A DNA stretch of 64,000 bases from Modestobacter sp. VKM Ac-2982 (GTDB lineage Bacteria; Actinomycetota; Actinomycetes; Mycobacteriales; Geodermatophilaceae), in the NCBI RefSeq assembly GCF_026967935.1, contig NZ_JAPVBL010000004.1:186001-250000 (forward strand), read 5' to 3'. Positions 18,829 to 27,452 of the stretch are shown here, one piece after another (the stretch's first letter is position 1; every line of letters starts with the position of its first letter). The notes beneath the pieces are model-generated. The model saw only the letters and a program-made list of their open reading frames with translations, was not told where the DNA came from and made no database searches. Made by a program: the position numbers and the translations under genes.

Positions 18829-19090
18829 TTCTCCCGTTGCACCGGCCGAGCTCCGGGACGTCCGCGTCCAGTGACCGGACGCGCCCGTGAGCGGGCAGCC
18901 CTCCACGCGCATCGACCCTCCGCGGTTCACGGGCACATCCGGGGGCATGGCCCCGTGCAGCCGATCGGAGGAGACCCCATGCCGAGGACGACGAGACGAC
19001 GGCGTGCCGCGGGACCGGGAGCCGCCTCCGTGCGGCCACGGTCCTCCGGCATCGTGCTCGAGCTCCTTGCCCGGTCACCGGGTGACGACC

Positions 19091-19864
19091 ATGGGCGCTG
19101 ACGCTGCGGGGGCCGCGAGCTACCCCATGGTGGAGGAGGCCGACGCCACGGGCGTCGTCGCCGCCGTCTACGCCGACCTCCTCGAGGGCATGCCGTTCGT
19201 GCCCAGCCTGTTCAAGTCCCTGGCGCTCTGCCCGGGGTGTCTGGTGCTGGCCCACGAGCAGGCCGTCCCCGTGCTGTCCACCGACGAGTTCGGGTCGGCA
19301 GCCCAGCGGCTCGTCACCTCCGTGCGGGACGTCGCAGAGCCGCCTGCCGACGCCGACGTCCGAGCCGCGCTCGCCGGGTTCGCCGGCCCACTCAGCCGGA
19401 TGCTCCTGCTCGCCGCCGGTCTGCGGCTGGCACTGGACGGTGAGCTCGACCTGCCGTCCGCGCCGGGGCACGCCCCCGCGCCCCGCCCGGTGCAGCCACG
19501 GGAACCCGCCCCCTCGCCCGCGGACGCCCCGGCCCCGCAGGTCTACGGCGAGATCTGTGCCGCGCTGGAGACGCCGATCGTCAACACCGTCTGGCGCTCG
19601 CTGGCCGCACGGGACCTCCTGGAACCGGCCTGGGCAGCACTGCGCCCCCAGGTGGAGGTCAGCCGACCGGCCGCCGACCACCTGCAGGCGAGGGCGTCCG
19701 AGGTCGCGCGCGGCCTCCCGTGGCGGGTCGCCGCCTCACCGGCCGCCCTCGAGCATGCCGGGGTGACCGATGCGCGCCCCGGCATGGCCGCCGTCCTGGA
19801 CGCCTACCGCGCGACCCTGCCGCGGGTCCTCGTCCTGGTTGCGTCCAGCGCGGACGCCGGATGA
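19091..19864 (+). CDS. DehI-family (group I) haloacid dehalogenase-like protein
   Basis: About 257 aa resembling the group I 2-haloacid dehalogenase DehI, an all-helical fold made of two related halves. The two halves are visible here: VEEADATGVVAAVYADL with PFVPSLFKSLALCPG, and later VYGEICAALETPIVNTVWRS with LLEPAWAALRPQV. The catalytic Asp of true DehI cannot be identified with certainty by eye, so activity is unproven. The start is ATG 19091 (GTG 19082 also possible). It lies 64 nt upstream of a type II haloacid dehalogenase on the same strand, which supports a halo-acid-related role. Confidence 0.72.
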   Translation: MGADAAGAASYPMVEEADATGVVAAVYADLLEGMPFVPSLFKSLALCPGCLVLAHEQAVPVLSTDEFGSAAQRLVTSVRDVAEPPADADVRAALAGFAGPLSRMLLLAAGLRLALDGELDLPSAPGHAPAPRPVQPREPAPSPADAPAPQVYGEICAALETPIVNTVWRSLAARDLLEPAWAALRPQVEVSRPAADHLQARASEVARGLPWRVAASPAALEHAGVTDARPGMAAVLDAYRATLPRVLVLVASSADAG

Positions 19865-19928
19865 GCGCCGGCTCCGGTCCCTGATCCGCCGTCCGTCCCC
19901 CGCTGCACCGATCCCCAGGAGCCCCGCG

Positions 19929-20600
19929 TTGAGCACCTCGCCGTCCGTGATCGTCTTCGACGTCAACGAGACCCTGTCCGACATGAGCCCGATGGCCCAG
20001 CGGTTCAGCGACGTCGGCGCACCGGCGCACCTGGCGAAGCTGTGGTTCGCCTCGCTGCTGCGCGACGGGTTCGCCCTGACCGCCGCCGGCGCCTCCCGCC
20101 CCTTCGCCGAACTCGGGACGGGCGCGCTGCGCACGGTGCTGCAGGAGGTCGAACTGGACCGGGACCTCGACGACGCCGTCGACCACGTGATGGCCGGCTT
20201 CGGACAGCTGCCCGTGCACCCCGACGTGCCCGACGGGGTCCGCACCCTCCGGGAGTCGGGTCGCCGGCTGGTGACCCTCACCAACGGTTCGACCCAGGTG
20301 TCGGATCGCCTGCTGACCGATGCGGGCATCCGCGACCAGTTCGAGGCACTGCTGTCGGTGGAGGACGCCGGGATCTGGAAGCCCGCGCGCGGTGCCTACG
20401 AGTACGCCGCCCGGACCTGCGACAGCGATCCGGGCGACATGCTGCTGGTGGCCGTCCATCCCTGGGACATCGACGGAGCCGCCCGCGCCGGGCTACGCAC
20501 CGCGTGGCTCGATCGCGCCGGGACGCCGTACCCGGACTCCTTCACCCCGCCGTCGCTGCGCGCCACCGGGCTGACCGACCTCGCCGGGCAGCTGGGTTGA
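19929..20600 (+). CDS. Haloacid dehalogenase type II (HAD superfamily)
   Basis: A 223-aa L-2-haloacid dehalogenase-like hydrolase. HAD motifs are in order: IVFDVNETL (nucleophile Asp), LVTLTNGS, KPARGAYEYAA (Lys of motif III) and VAVHPWDIDGAARAG (motif IV Asp). The start is TTG 19929, favoured because AGGAG (19917-19921) precedes it by 7 nt; GTG 19947 is an alternative. The position usually held by Ser in well-studied dehalogenases before the motif IV Asp reads AVHPWD, so substrate may differ. It probably forms an operon with the DehI-like gene. Confidence 0.85.
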   Translation: MSTSPSVIVFDVNETLSDMSPMAQRFSDVGAPAHLAKLWFASLLRDGFALTAAGASRPFAELGTGALRTVLQEVELDRDLDDAVDHVMAGFGQLPVHPDVPDGVRTLRESGRRLVTLTNGSTQVSDRLLTDAGIRDQFEALLSVEDAGIWKPARGAYEYAARTCDSDPGDMLLVAVHPWDIDGAARAGLRTAWLDRAGTPYPDSFTPPSLRATGLTDLAGQLG

Positions 20601-20734
20601 TCCCGCTGCTCCGCTGACCTGCACCTGAACGGCGTCGCCGCCGAGCGCATGGTGGCCGAGCAGCTCGTTCGCCGACCACGGCCTCGTACTTCCGGCTGAT
20701 CACCGCACGGCCTCCGGGCTCGTACGGTGACCCG

Positions 20735-21865
20735 GTGCACGCACCGCTGAGCTCGCTCTGGCACGAGCCCAGGCCCCCGGCCCCACCCGCCCCGGCCTGG
20801 CCGGACCGGGTGCTGGCCGCCCTGGCGGCGTCGGCAGCCGTGCTCGAAGGGGTCCTGCGGCCCGACCTGCCGTTCCGCTGGCTGCAGGTGGCCGTCCTCT
20901 GCGCGCTCGTCCCGCTGCTGCTGTGGCGCCGGGCGCGGCCGCTGCTCGTCCTCGCCGTCTTCCTGGTGTGCCTCCACGTCCTCGCCGTCCTGACCGGCGA
21001 CGACGAGGGCCTGTACTCCGCCGCGGTCACGCTGGTCCTGCCCTACGCCCTGCTGCGGTGGGGCTCGGGGCGTGAGGCGCTCGGCGGGCTGGTCGTCCTC
21101 GTGGGGAGCGCCGCCTCCTCGGCGGTCGTGGGCTCGACGTCGCCCGAGGACGCCCTCGGCGGCGCCGCGGTCCTGCTGTCGTCCCTCGCCCTGGGCGCGG
21201 CCGCCCGCTACCGGGCCCGGGCCCGGTCCCGCGAGCTCGACCAGGTCGCCGCGCGGGAGCGGGAGGACCTCGCCCGCGACCTGCACGACACCGTGGCCCA
21301 CCACGTGTCGGCGATCGCGATCCGCGCCCAGGCCGGGCTGGCCACGTCGGCCGCACGCCCGGACGCCGCCACGGAGGCGCTGCGGTTGATCGAGGCGGAG
21401 GCGGCCCGCACGCTCACCGAGATGCGCAGCATGGTCCGTGTGCTGCGCCGCGACGAGCCCGCGACACTGTCGCCGACCCCCGGGCTCCCGGACCTCCAGG
21501 CGCTGGCCGGGCACGGTCCCGACGGGCCGGACGTCGCGGTGGAGGTCCTCGGCGAGGTCACCGGCGTCTCCCCGTCGGTGGCGACGGCGGTCCACCGACT
21601 GGCGCAGGAGTCGATCACCAACGCCCGGCGGCACGCCCGGCACGCCACCAGGGTCGACGTGCGGGTGGTCGTCGACGGTGCGTGGGTGCACCTGCGGGTC
21701 GACGACGACGGCGAGGGCGGCTCCGCCCACGCCGGCGGGGCCGGCTTCGGCCTCCGCGGCATGGCCGAGCGGGTGCACCTGCTCGGCGGCACGTTCGAGG
21801 CCGGGCCGGGCCCCGAACGTGGCTGGACGGTCGCTGCGGTGCTGCCCCGCCGCGGACCGGCATGA
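20735..21865 (+). CDS. Sensor histidine kinase, NarL/DesK (HisKA_3) type
   Basis: A 376-aa membrane kinase. Four to five hydrophobic segments span roughly residues 25-165. The HisKA_3 phosphoacceptor DLARDLHDTVAHHVSAI is near residue 190, the N-box SITNARRHARHA near 300, and the G-box GFGLRGMAERVHLLGG near 335. It lacks a large extracellular domain, as in DesK-like sensors of membrane state. It should phosphorylate the response regulator encoded next, which its stop overlaps by 4 nt (ATGA at 21862-21865). Confidence 0.93.
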   Translation: MHAPLSSLWHEPRPPAPPAPAWPDRVLAALAASAAVLEGVLRPDLPFRWLQVAVLCALVPLLLWRRARPLLVLAVFLVCLHVLAVLTGDDEGLYSAAVTLVLPYALLRWGSGREALGGLVVLVGSAASSAVVGSTSPEDALGGAAVLLSSLALGAAARYRARARSRELDQVAAREREDLARDLHDTVAHHVSAIAIRAQAGLATSAARPDAATEALRLIEAEAARTLTEMRSMVRVLRRDEPATLSPTPGLPDLQALAGHGPDGPDVAVEVLGEVTGVSPSVATAVHRLAQESITNARRHARHATRVDVRVVVDGAWVHLRVDDDGEGGSAHAGGAGFGLRGMAERVHLLGGTFEAGPGPERGWTVAAVLPRRGPA

Positions 21866-22533
21866 CCGTGCGGGTGGTGGTCGCGGACGACCAGGAGATC
21901 GTGCGCACCGGGCTGCGGATGATCCTCGACGCGCAGCCCGGGATCGAGGTCGTGGGCGAGGCTGCGGACGGCGAGGCGGCCGTCGAGCTGGCCCGGCGGC
22001 TGCGTCCCGACGTCTGCCTGCTCGACATCCGCATGCCCGGCACGGACGGACTGGAGGCCACCCGCCGGCTCGCCGGCCCGGACGTGGCCGACCCGGTCCC
22101 CGTCGTGGTGATCACCACCTTCGACCTGGACGAGTACGTGTACGCCGCACTGCGCGCCGGAGCCCGGGGCTTCCTGCTCAAGGACGCCGGTCCCGACCTG
22201 CTCGCCCAGGCGGTGCACGCCGCCGCCCGCGGCGACGCCCTCATCGCGCCCAGCGTGACCGCCCGGCTGCTCGACGCCTTCGCCGGGTCCGGGCCCGCCG
22301 CGCCCCCGGCTCAGCCCGTCGACCGGCTCACCGACCGTGAGGAGGAGGTCGTCTCCGCCGTCGCGCGAGGCCGGTCGAACGACCAGATCGCCCGCGAGCT
22401 GCACATCACGCTGAGCACCGTGAAGACGCACGTCGGCAGCCTCATGGCCAAGCTCGGCGTCCGGAACCGCGTGGAGATCGCCATCTGGGCCTACGAGACG
22501 CACCGCGTCCCGCCACGCTCCCCGGGCCGGTAG
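21862..22533 (+). CDS. NarL/FixJ-type response regulator
   Basis: A 223-aa regulator. The receiver domain has the acidic pair VVVADDQEIVR, phosphoacceptor Asp in VCLLDIRMPG, Thr in VVITTFD and Lys in FLLKDAG. The C-terminal LuxR helix-turn-helix is LTDREEEVVSAVARGRSNDQ with STVKTHVGSLMAKLGV. The ATG at 21862 is coupled to the kinase. The DUF2306 membrane gene 99 nt downstream is a plausible target. Confidence 0.95.
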   Translation: MTVRVVVADDQEIVRTGLRMILDAQPGIEVVGEAADGEAAVELARRLRPDVCLLDIRMPGTDGLEATRRLAGPDVADPVPVVVITTFDLDEYVYAALRAGARGFLLKDAGPDLLAQAVHAAARGDALIAPSVTARLLDAFAGSGPAAPPAQPVDRLTDREEEVVSAVARGRSNDQIARELHITLSTVKTHVGSLMAKLGVRNRVEIAIWAYETHRVPPRSPGR

Positions 22534-22632
22534 CCCGGCCCGATCACCACCGGCCGGTCCACCGGAAGTACGAGATCGGAACCGGTCCTTCCGGCGATGA
22601 CCACGGGCCCCGCGGTCACGACGATCCGGTGC

Positions 22633-23328
22633 ATGACGACAGCAGCCCGCACGACACCCCGCCCGCCGCGGCAGTGGCTGGTCCCCACGGGGCTCATCGC
22701 CCTGGCCCTGGTGCCGCTCGCCGCCGGCGGCGCCCGCCTCGTCGAGCTCTCCGGCGGCGCGGCGGTCCTGCCCGAGGCGCCGCACTCCGCGGCCACGCCG
22801 GCACCCCTGGTGCTGCACATCGTCAGCGCGCTCCTCTTCACGGTCCTCGGCGCGGTTCAGTTCGTCCCGGGGACCCGCGGCCCGCGGCCCCGCTGGCACC
22901 GCACGACGGGACGGCTGGCGGCCCCCGCCGGCCTCGCCACCGCGCTCACCGGGCTGTGGCTGACGCTCACGATCACCGAGGCCGACGCCGGGCTGCTGAC
23001 CGCGTTCCGCGCCGCGGCGGGCATCGGGATGGCCGGGGCCATCGGGCTCGGGATCGCCGCCGTCCTGCGCCGGGACGTCCCGCGGCACCGGGCCTGGATG
23101 CTGCGCGGCTACGCCATCGGCCTCGGCGCGGGGACGCAGGTGTTCACCGCCGCCTCCTTGTTCCTCGTCGCCGGTGAGCCGGGTCCGACCGCGGAGGCCC
23201 TGGCCATGGGCGCCGGCTGGCTGATCAACCTGGTCGTCGCGGAGTGGCTGATCCGCCGTCGGGCGGACCGGCCGCGGCCGGCTCCGGTCGTCGGGCCCCG
23301 CACCGCGCCGGCCGGGGAGATCTACTGA
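22633..23328 (+). CDS. DUF2306 family membrane protein
   Basis: About 231 aa with six to seven membrane helices. The DUF2306 pattern is visible: LHIVSALLFTVLGAVQFVP, RWHRTTGRLAAPAGL and RRDVPRHRAWMLRGYAIGL, with His residues in or near the membrane. Function is unknown. ATG 22633 is used; an in-frame ATG at 22597 would add 12 residues, and neither has a good ribosome site. A 7-bp inverted repeat (CCGGAAG 22562-22568, CTTCCGG 22588-22594) between the response regulator gene and this one may be its promoter operator. Confidence 0.8.
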   Translation: MTTAARTTPRPPRQWLVPTGLIALALVPLAAGGARLVELSGGAAVLPEAPHSAATPAPLVLHIVSALLFTVLGAVQFVPGTRGPRPRWHRTTGRLAAPAGLATALTGLWLTLTITEADAGLLTAFRAAAGIGMAGAIGLGIAAVLRRDVPRHRAWMLRGYAIGLGAGTQVFTAASLFLVAGEPGPTAEALAMGAGWLINLVVAEWLIRRRADRPRPAPVVGPRTAPAGEIY

Positions 23329-23783
23329 CGGCGACCGGCCGGGAGGCGGTCGCCCCACCGGCCGAGCGGCCCTCGACCACGAACGGCGATCGCCGGAGAC
23401 CGCGCAGCCCTGCTGCTGCGCCGTCGCCGCGTGGTCGAGGAGGGGCCCCGGCGGTGGCGAGCAGTTCGGGCGAGGACCGCCTCATCGACTCCTCGAGCGG
23501 GTCGGCGCAGAGGGCACGGGCACGTGGCGCGCCAGGAGCGATCCGCATCCTCCATCAGTGGCCCCCCACCGACGTCGTCAGCGGGACCCGGAACGAGGAG
23601 TCCGGGCGACCGCCGGGTACGCCCGGGTCGGGGGCCACGACACGGTCCCGGCCGCGGGCCCTGGCCCCGGAGTGCTGACCGATGGACTGGTTCTCCCGGA
23701 CGCGGCCAGCAAGAGGTGCCGTGGACGTCGGCGCCTGAGCAGGGCCTTTCGGGGCAGCCGCTCCCCGGCCCCTCCGCACCGCG
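23329..23783. other. 455-bp gap without a recognisable gene
   Basis: Frames on both strands are open but low-complexity (Arg/Pro/Ala-rich) and match nothing I know. The only structure seen is an inverted repeat, CTCGACCACG (23372-23381) and CGTGGTCGAG (23430-23439), spaced by 48 nt. It lies between the convergent DUF2306 and CDF genes. Confidence 0.5.
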
Positions 23784-24443
23784 TCAGCCGTCGTCGTCCT
23801 CCTCCTCTTCGACGAGCTCTCCCTCCCACGCCTCCCGCCCTTCGTGGACGGCGAAGGCCGCGACGACGAACCCGGCGACCGGATCGAGCCAGGCGGCACC
23901 GGTCACGGCGTAGAGCCCCAGCCCGACGAGGGTGGAGATGCTCAGCAGCACGCAGATCCGGGTCTCGGCCGCGTCGGCGAGGACCAGCGGGTCACCGCCG
24001 AGCGCCAGGCCGACCCGGCGCTTCGCGCGGGCCAGGAGCGGCATGACCACGATGGAAGCGGCCAGCAGCACCAGTCCCACCGTGGAGGTGTCCGGCTCCT
24101 CGTCGCCGAGCAGGCTGCGGACCCCCTCGATCACCACGTACGCGGCCAGGACGAAGAAGGTGACCGCCACCGCCTTCAGCGCACGACGCTCCTTGCGCTC
24201 GTCGGTGCTGCCGTGCCGCAGCCGCGCCGACAGCCGGAGCCCGACCAGGACCGCGGCGAAGGACTCGATGCCGGAGTCGACGCCGAACCCGACCAGGGAC
24301 ACCAGCCCGGCGAGCAGGCCGGCGGTGATCGCGACGGCGCCCTCGGCGACGTTGTAGACGACGGTGAACTGCGCCAGGCGCAGGCCGCGACGGGTCAGCC
24401 GTTCGGTCTCCGCGTCGGTCAGGGCCGGCGACCGGCCGGTCAC
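23784..24443 (-). CDS. Short cation diffusion facilitator-type metal transporter
   Basis: A 219-aa membrane protein with about six helices, shorter than usual CDF exporters (~300 aa) because the cytosolic C-terminal domain is replaced by an acidic tail (LVEEEEDDD). Metal-site candidates are GVDSGIESFAAVLVG in helix 2 and LADAAETRICVLLS in helix 5. It probably exports Zn, Cd or Pb. The GTG start at 24443 overlaps the ArsR stop by 4 nt, so expression is coupled to the metal sensor. Confidence 0.82.
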   Translation of the reverse strand: MTGRSPALTDAETERLTRRGLRLAQFTVVYNVAEGAVAITAGLLAGLVSLVGFGVDSGIESFAAVLVGLRLSARLRHGSTDERKERRALKAVAVTFFVLAAYVVIEGVRSLLGDEEPDTSTVGLVLLAASIVVMPLLARAKRRVGLALGGDPLVLADAAETRICVLLSISTLVGLGLYAVTGAAWLDPVAGFVVAAFAVHEGREAWEGELVEEEEDDDG

Positions 24444-24838
24444 GCCCGACCGCTCTCGCCGTAGGTGGGGCACAGCGCGACCGCATCGCCGGTGGCGGCG
24501 AGCAGCTGCTCGGCGGCGGCCAGCAGCGCCAGCAGCTCCGGGGCGGTCGTCAGCGACCACATCGAGGCCCGCCCCTGCGGCCGGGAGGTGACCAGCCCGC
24601 AGTCGCGCAGGCAGGACAGGTGCGCCGACACGGTGGACTGCGCCAGACCCAGGTGCTCGGTCAGCTCCACGACCTTGTGCTCCCCGAGGGTCAGGTGCCG
24701 CACGATCGCCAGCCGGGCCGGGTCGCCCAGGCTGCGGAACATGCACGCCGCCGCACTCAGCGCGGCGGATTCGTCGACCGACGGGGTCTCACCCCGGTGC
24801 AACGGCAGCGCCTCGGCTCCCACGTCAATCATCGTCAT
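24440..24838 (-). CDS. ArsR/SmtB metal-sensing repressor, CmtR-like
   Basis: A 132-aa winged-helix repressor. The DNA-binding region STVSAHLSCLRDCGLV carries Cys-x3-Cys in the recognition helix, as in the Cd(II)/Pb(II) sensor CmtR of M. tuberculosis (C57/C61). A later Cys in VALCPTYG could be the third ligand. The RSLGDPARLAIVRHL signature is typical of the family. The start is ATG 24838, inside an inverted repeat that is the likely operator. It is cotranscribed with the CDF transporter through a 4-nt overlap; metal release should derepress both. Confidence 0.87.
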   Translation of the reverse strand: MTMIDVGAEALPLHRGETPSVDESAALSAAACMFRSLGDPARLAIVRHLTLGEHKVVELTEHLGLAQSTVSAHLSCLRDCGLVTSRPQGRASMWSLTTAPELLALLAAAEQLLAATGDAVALCPTYGESGRA

Positions 24839-24849
24839 TCGGCGATGAT
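24828..24849 (-). promoter_or_regulatory. Candidate ArsR operator
   Basis: ATCATCG (24828-24834) and CGATGAT (24843-24849) form a 7-bp inverted repeat with an 8-nt gap, covering the ArsR start codon. ArsR-family operators are interrupted palindromes near the start site, so position and form fit. Confidence 0.5.
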
Positions 24850-24882
24850 AGCGCTCGACTCCGGTGGGAAGTGGCCGCCGGG

Positions 24883-25203
24883 TCAATGTGCACCCAGCTC
24901 CACGAGCAGGACGCCGACCGCGATGAGCACGATCCCGGCGCCCATCGTCCGGGTGAGCGGGTCACGGAACACCAGGTGCGCGATCACCGCGGTCAGGGCG
25001 ACGCCGCTCGCGGCCCAGATGCCGTAGGCGACCCCGATGGCCAGCCCCTCCCGCAGCGCGAGGGTGAGGAAGGTGAAGCAGGCCAGGTAGCCCAGGACGA
25101 TCAACGGGGCCCAGCGCTTGTCACGCAACCCGTCCGAGGCGCGGAGCGACATGGTGGCACCCACCTCGCACGCGATCGCGGCGGCGAGGAAGGCCCAGGT
25201 CAC
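24883..25203 (-). CDS. Small multidrug resistance (SMR) transporter, subunit 2
   Basis: A 106-aa four-helix SMR protein. The membrane-embedded Glu is in AAIACEVGATMSLR (helix 1). AIGVAYGIWAASGV and VLLVELGAH are family hallmarks. The GTG start at 25203 overlaps the stop of the upstream SMR gene by 4 nt. The two proteins share most motif residues and probably assemble as an antiparallel heterodimer, as in EbrAB or YkkCD. Expected role: proton-driven export of cationic compounds or guanidinium; the substrate is not readable. Confidence 0.9.
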   Translation of the reverse strand: MTWAFLAAAIACEVGATMSLRASDGLRDKRWAPLIVLGYLACFTFLTLALREGLAIGVAYGIWAASGVALTAVIAHLVFRDPLTRTMGAGIVLIAVGVLLVELGAH

Positions 25204-25556
25204 CGGCCTTCTCCCGGCCTTGCGAGGGCGGGCTCGGTGCGGTGCGAACCGAGCTCCACCAGCAGGACCCCGGCGACGATGACCACGAAGCCGAGACCCA
25301 TCAGCGGGGTCAGCGCCTCACCGAACAGGAAGGCGGCGGCGACGGCCGTGAGCATCACCCCGCTGGCAGCCCAGATGCCGTAGGCGACCCCGATGGCCAT
25401 CCCCCGGCGCAGCGTGCCGGCCAGGAGGAGGAACGAGGCGACGTAGCCGACGACCACGGGCAGGTACCAGGCCGCCTGCTCGACGGCTGCCCGCAGGGAC
25501 AGCGTGGCGGCGACCTCGACGACGATCGCCCCGGCCAGCCACAGCCACCGGTTCAC
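25200..25556 (-). CDS. Small multidrug resistance (SMR) transporter, subunit 1
   Basis: A 118-aa SMR protein, paralogue of the next gene. Helix 1 carries the essential Glu in GAIVVEVAATLSLR, followed by AIGVAYGIWAASGV and VLLVELGSH. GTG 25556 is chosen over the longer frame because AGGAGG lies 6 nt upstream and the protein then begins MNRWLWLAGA at helix 1. The C-terminal tail (HRTEPALARPGEGR) is longer than in its partner. First gene of a leftward pair; the ArsR/CDF pair follows 44 nt downstream with its own operator. Confidence 0.9.
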   Translation of the reverse strand: MNRWLWLAGAIVVEVAATLSLRAAVEQAAWYLPVVVGYVASFLLLAGTLRRGMAIGVAYGIWAASGVMLTAVAAAFLFGEALTPLMGLGFVVIVAGVLLVELGSHRTEPALARPGEGR

Positions 25557-25693
25557 GTAGGTCCTCCTGTCGCGATCGCCGGACGGTCCGCCGGACCCCA
25601 CCCTGGTGTCACCCGCTCACTCCACCATCCCGCCCGGGCCGGCGATCGGCGTGGGCGGGTGCCGGGGACGGCGAAGCGGGGGATCCTGCGGCG

Positions 25694-26236
25694 GTGCCCT
25701 TCGACTCCCTCGCCCTGACCGTGCGCCGGGCCACCGACACCTCGTGGGAGGTCCTCGCGCCCCTGGTCTACCGCGGTGACCGGGACACCTTCGTCGTCCC
25801 GCCCGGCTTCCGGACCGACTTCGCCTCGGTGCCCCGCATCGTGGTGTGGCTCTTCCCACGTTCCGGTCGCTACACCCCGGCCGCCGTCCTGCACGACTGG
25901 CTGACCGACGTCGGGGTGCCCACCGGGGTGCTCTCGGCCCGGGACGCCGACGGGGTCTTCCGGCGGGTGATGCGCGAGCTCGGCGTACCGCCGCTGCGGC
26001 GGTGGCTGATGTGGTGCGGCGTCCGCTGGGGTGCCCTGGCCAACCCGGTGCGCCGGGTGGGCTGGTGGCTCGACGCCCCGCGGGTGCTGGCCCTGTCGGT
26101 GCTGGCCACACCGATCGTCGTCCCGCCGGCGGCGGTGATCGCGGTCGCGTTGACGGTCTACCGGGCCGCCGAGTCCGTGGTCACGGCCCTGGTGGCAGGT
26201 CGGGACGAGGAGCCGGAGCACGACGTGTGGCGCTGA
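25694..26236 (+). CDS. DUF1353 domain protein
   Basis: A 180-aa protein with the DUF1353 signature FVVPPGFRTDFASVPRIV and YTPAAVLHDWL. The C-terminal third has one or two hydrophobic helices (LALSVLATPIVVPPAAVIAVALTV region). DUF1353 occurs in phages and as a stand-alone bacterial protein; no other phage gene is nearby, so this is probably a resident copy. Function is unknown. The start is GTG 25694. It converges on the L,D-transpeptidase with a 10-nt gap. Confidence 0.82.
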   Translation: MPFDSLALTVRRATDTSWEVLAPLVYRGDRDTFVVPPGFRTDFASVPRIVVWLFPRSGRYTPAAVLHDWLTDVGVPTGVLSARDADGVFRRVMRELGVPPLRRWLMWCGVRWGALANPVRRVGWWLDAPRVLALSVLATPIVVPPAAVIAVALTVYRAAESVVTALVAGRDEEPEHDVWR

Positions 26237-26246
26237 CCGGCCCAGG

Positions 26247-27452
26247 TCAGGACAGCGCGCTGCCGGCCGTCCACTCCGCCCACGGGATGGCCCAGTCGTA
26301 GATGTCGCCGTCGGCGGCGGTGAGGGTGCCGCCGATCGAGTTGACGACCTCGACGACGTCTCCGGGCTGGGAGAAGTCGTAGAACCACTTCGCGTTCTCG
26401 GTGGCCAGGTTGATGCAGCCGTGGCTCACGTTCCGCGAGCCCTGGTCGGCCAGCGACCAGGGGGCGGCGTGCACGAACTCGCCGTTGTTGGAGATGCGCG
26501 TCGCGTACTGCACGTCGGTGCGGTAGCCGCCGGGTGCGTCGACGGCCAGGCCGAACGTGGAGGAGTCCATGGTGATGTCGGCGAACTTCTCCAGGACGAC
26601 GTGCGCACCGTTGTGCGTCGGGTTCTCCGCGTCGCCGGCGCTCATCGGGAAGGTCTGCACGAGCTGGTCGCCGTCGTGGACGGTCAGGGTGTGAGCCGCG
26701 GCGTCGGCGACGGAGACGTGCCGCTCGCCCACGCTGAAGGAGATGGTGCGGTCCTTCTCACCCCAGACGCCCTCGCCGAAGTCGACCCCGTAGAGGTCGG
26801 CCTCCAGGGTCACCTCGCTGTCGGCCGGCCAGTAGGTGGAGGGCCGGAAGTGCACCTCGTCGTCGCGCACCCAGTTCCACACCCCGTCGGTGGGCGTGCT
26901 GCTGGTGACCAGCAGATGGCGCTCCACCTCGGCCTGGTCGGCGACCGGCTCGTCGAAGAACACCCGGATCGGCATGCCGACCCCGACGGTGGTGCCGTCC
27001 AGCGGGCCGATGCCCGGGGTGGACAGCGTCTCCGGGGTCACCGTCGTGAAGGTCGAGGTCGCGGTCGTCTCCTCGGCGGAGGCGTTGGCGGCCGTCGCGG
27101 TCACCGTGTAGCTCGTGCCGTAGTCCAGCTCGGTCTCCGGCGTCCAGACGACGGTCGACGGGTCGGCCGGCTCGGGCTCGACGCTGCCCGCGACCTCGGC
27201 ACCGGCGTCGTCGGCGACCGTGACCTCCCCCAGCTCGCCGCCGGTGACCGTGACCTGCAGCGGGGCGGTCGGTGCGACGTCGACGGCGCGGTCGGCCAGG
27301 TTCACCGACACCGAAGCGGCAGCCACGGTCGTCGGTGCCGCTGCCTCCTCGTCCGGGGAGCTCTCGGTCGACGACCCCGAGCAACCCGCCAGCACGGCGA
27401 GCAACGCCGCGACGAGCAGTGCAGCGATCCGTCTCGCCTGCTGCGAACCCAC
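26247..27452 (-). CDS. Lipoprotein L,D-transpeptidase with Ig-like domains
   Basis: A 401-aa cell-wall enzyme making 3-3 peptidoglycan cross-links. The signal peptide ends in the lipobox LAVLAGC with lipidated Cys21. An Asp/Glu/Thr-rich linker and two Ig-like modules follow (about 50-245, including the conserved RVFFDEPVAD). The YkuD catalytic domain carries NVSHGCINL with catalytic Cys346, and the upstream HNGAHVV and EFVHAAPW segments. The architecture is that of M. tuberculosis LdtMt2-like enzymes. GTG 27452 gives a proper signal peptide; the longer frame adds unrelated residues. Confidence 0.92.
   Translation of the reverse strand: MGSQQARRIAALLVAALLAVLAGCSGSSTESSPDEEAAAPTTVAAASVSVNLADRAVDVAPTAPLQVTVTGGELGEVTVADDAGAEVAGSVEPEPADPSTVVWTPETELDYGTSYTVTATAANASAEETTATSTFTTVTPETLSTPGIGPLDGTTVGVGMPIRVFFDEPVADQAEVERHLLVTSSTPTDGVWNWVRDDEVHFRPSTYWPADSEVTLEADLYGVDFGEGVWGEKDRTISFSVGERHVSVADAAAHTLTVHDGDQLVQTFPMSAGDAENPTHNGAHVVLEKFADITMDSSTFGLAVDAPGGYRTDVQYATRISNNGEFVHAAPWSLADQGSRNVSHGCINLATENAKWFYDFSQPGDVVEVVNSIGGTLTAADGDIYDWAIPWAEWTAGSALS

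Noticed and set aside
23244-23913. Several 100-160-codon frames in the gap after DUF2306
   Set aside because: All are Arg/Pro/Ala-rich, mutually overlapping on both strands, without ribosome sites or recognisable motifs.
25694-26236. DUF1353 as a sign of a prophage
   Set aside because: No integrase, capsid, tail or lysis gene and no attachment repeats nearby.
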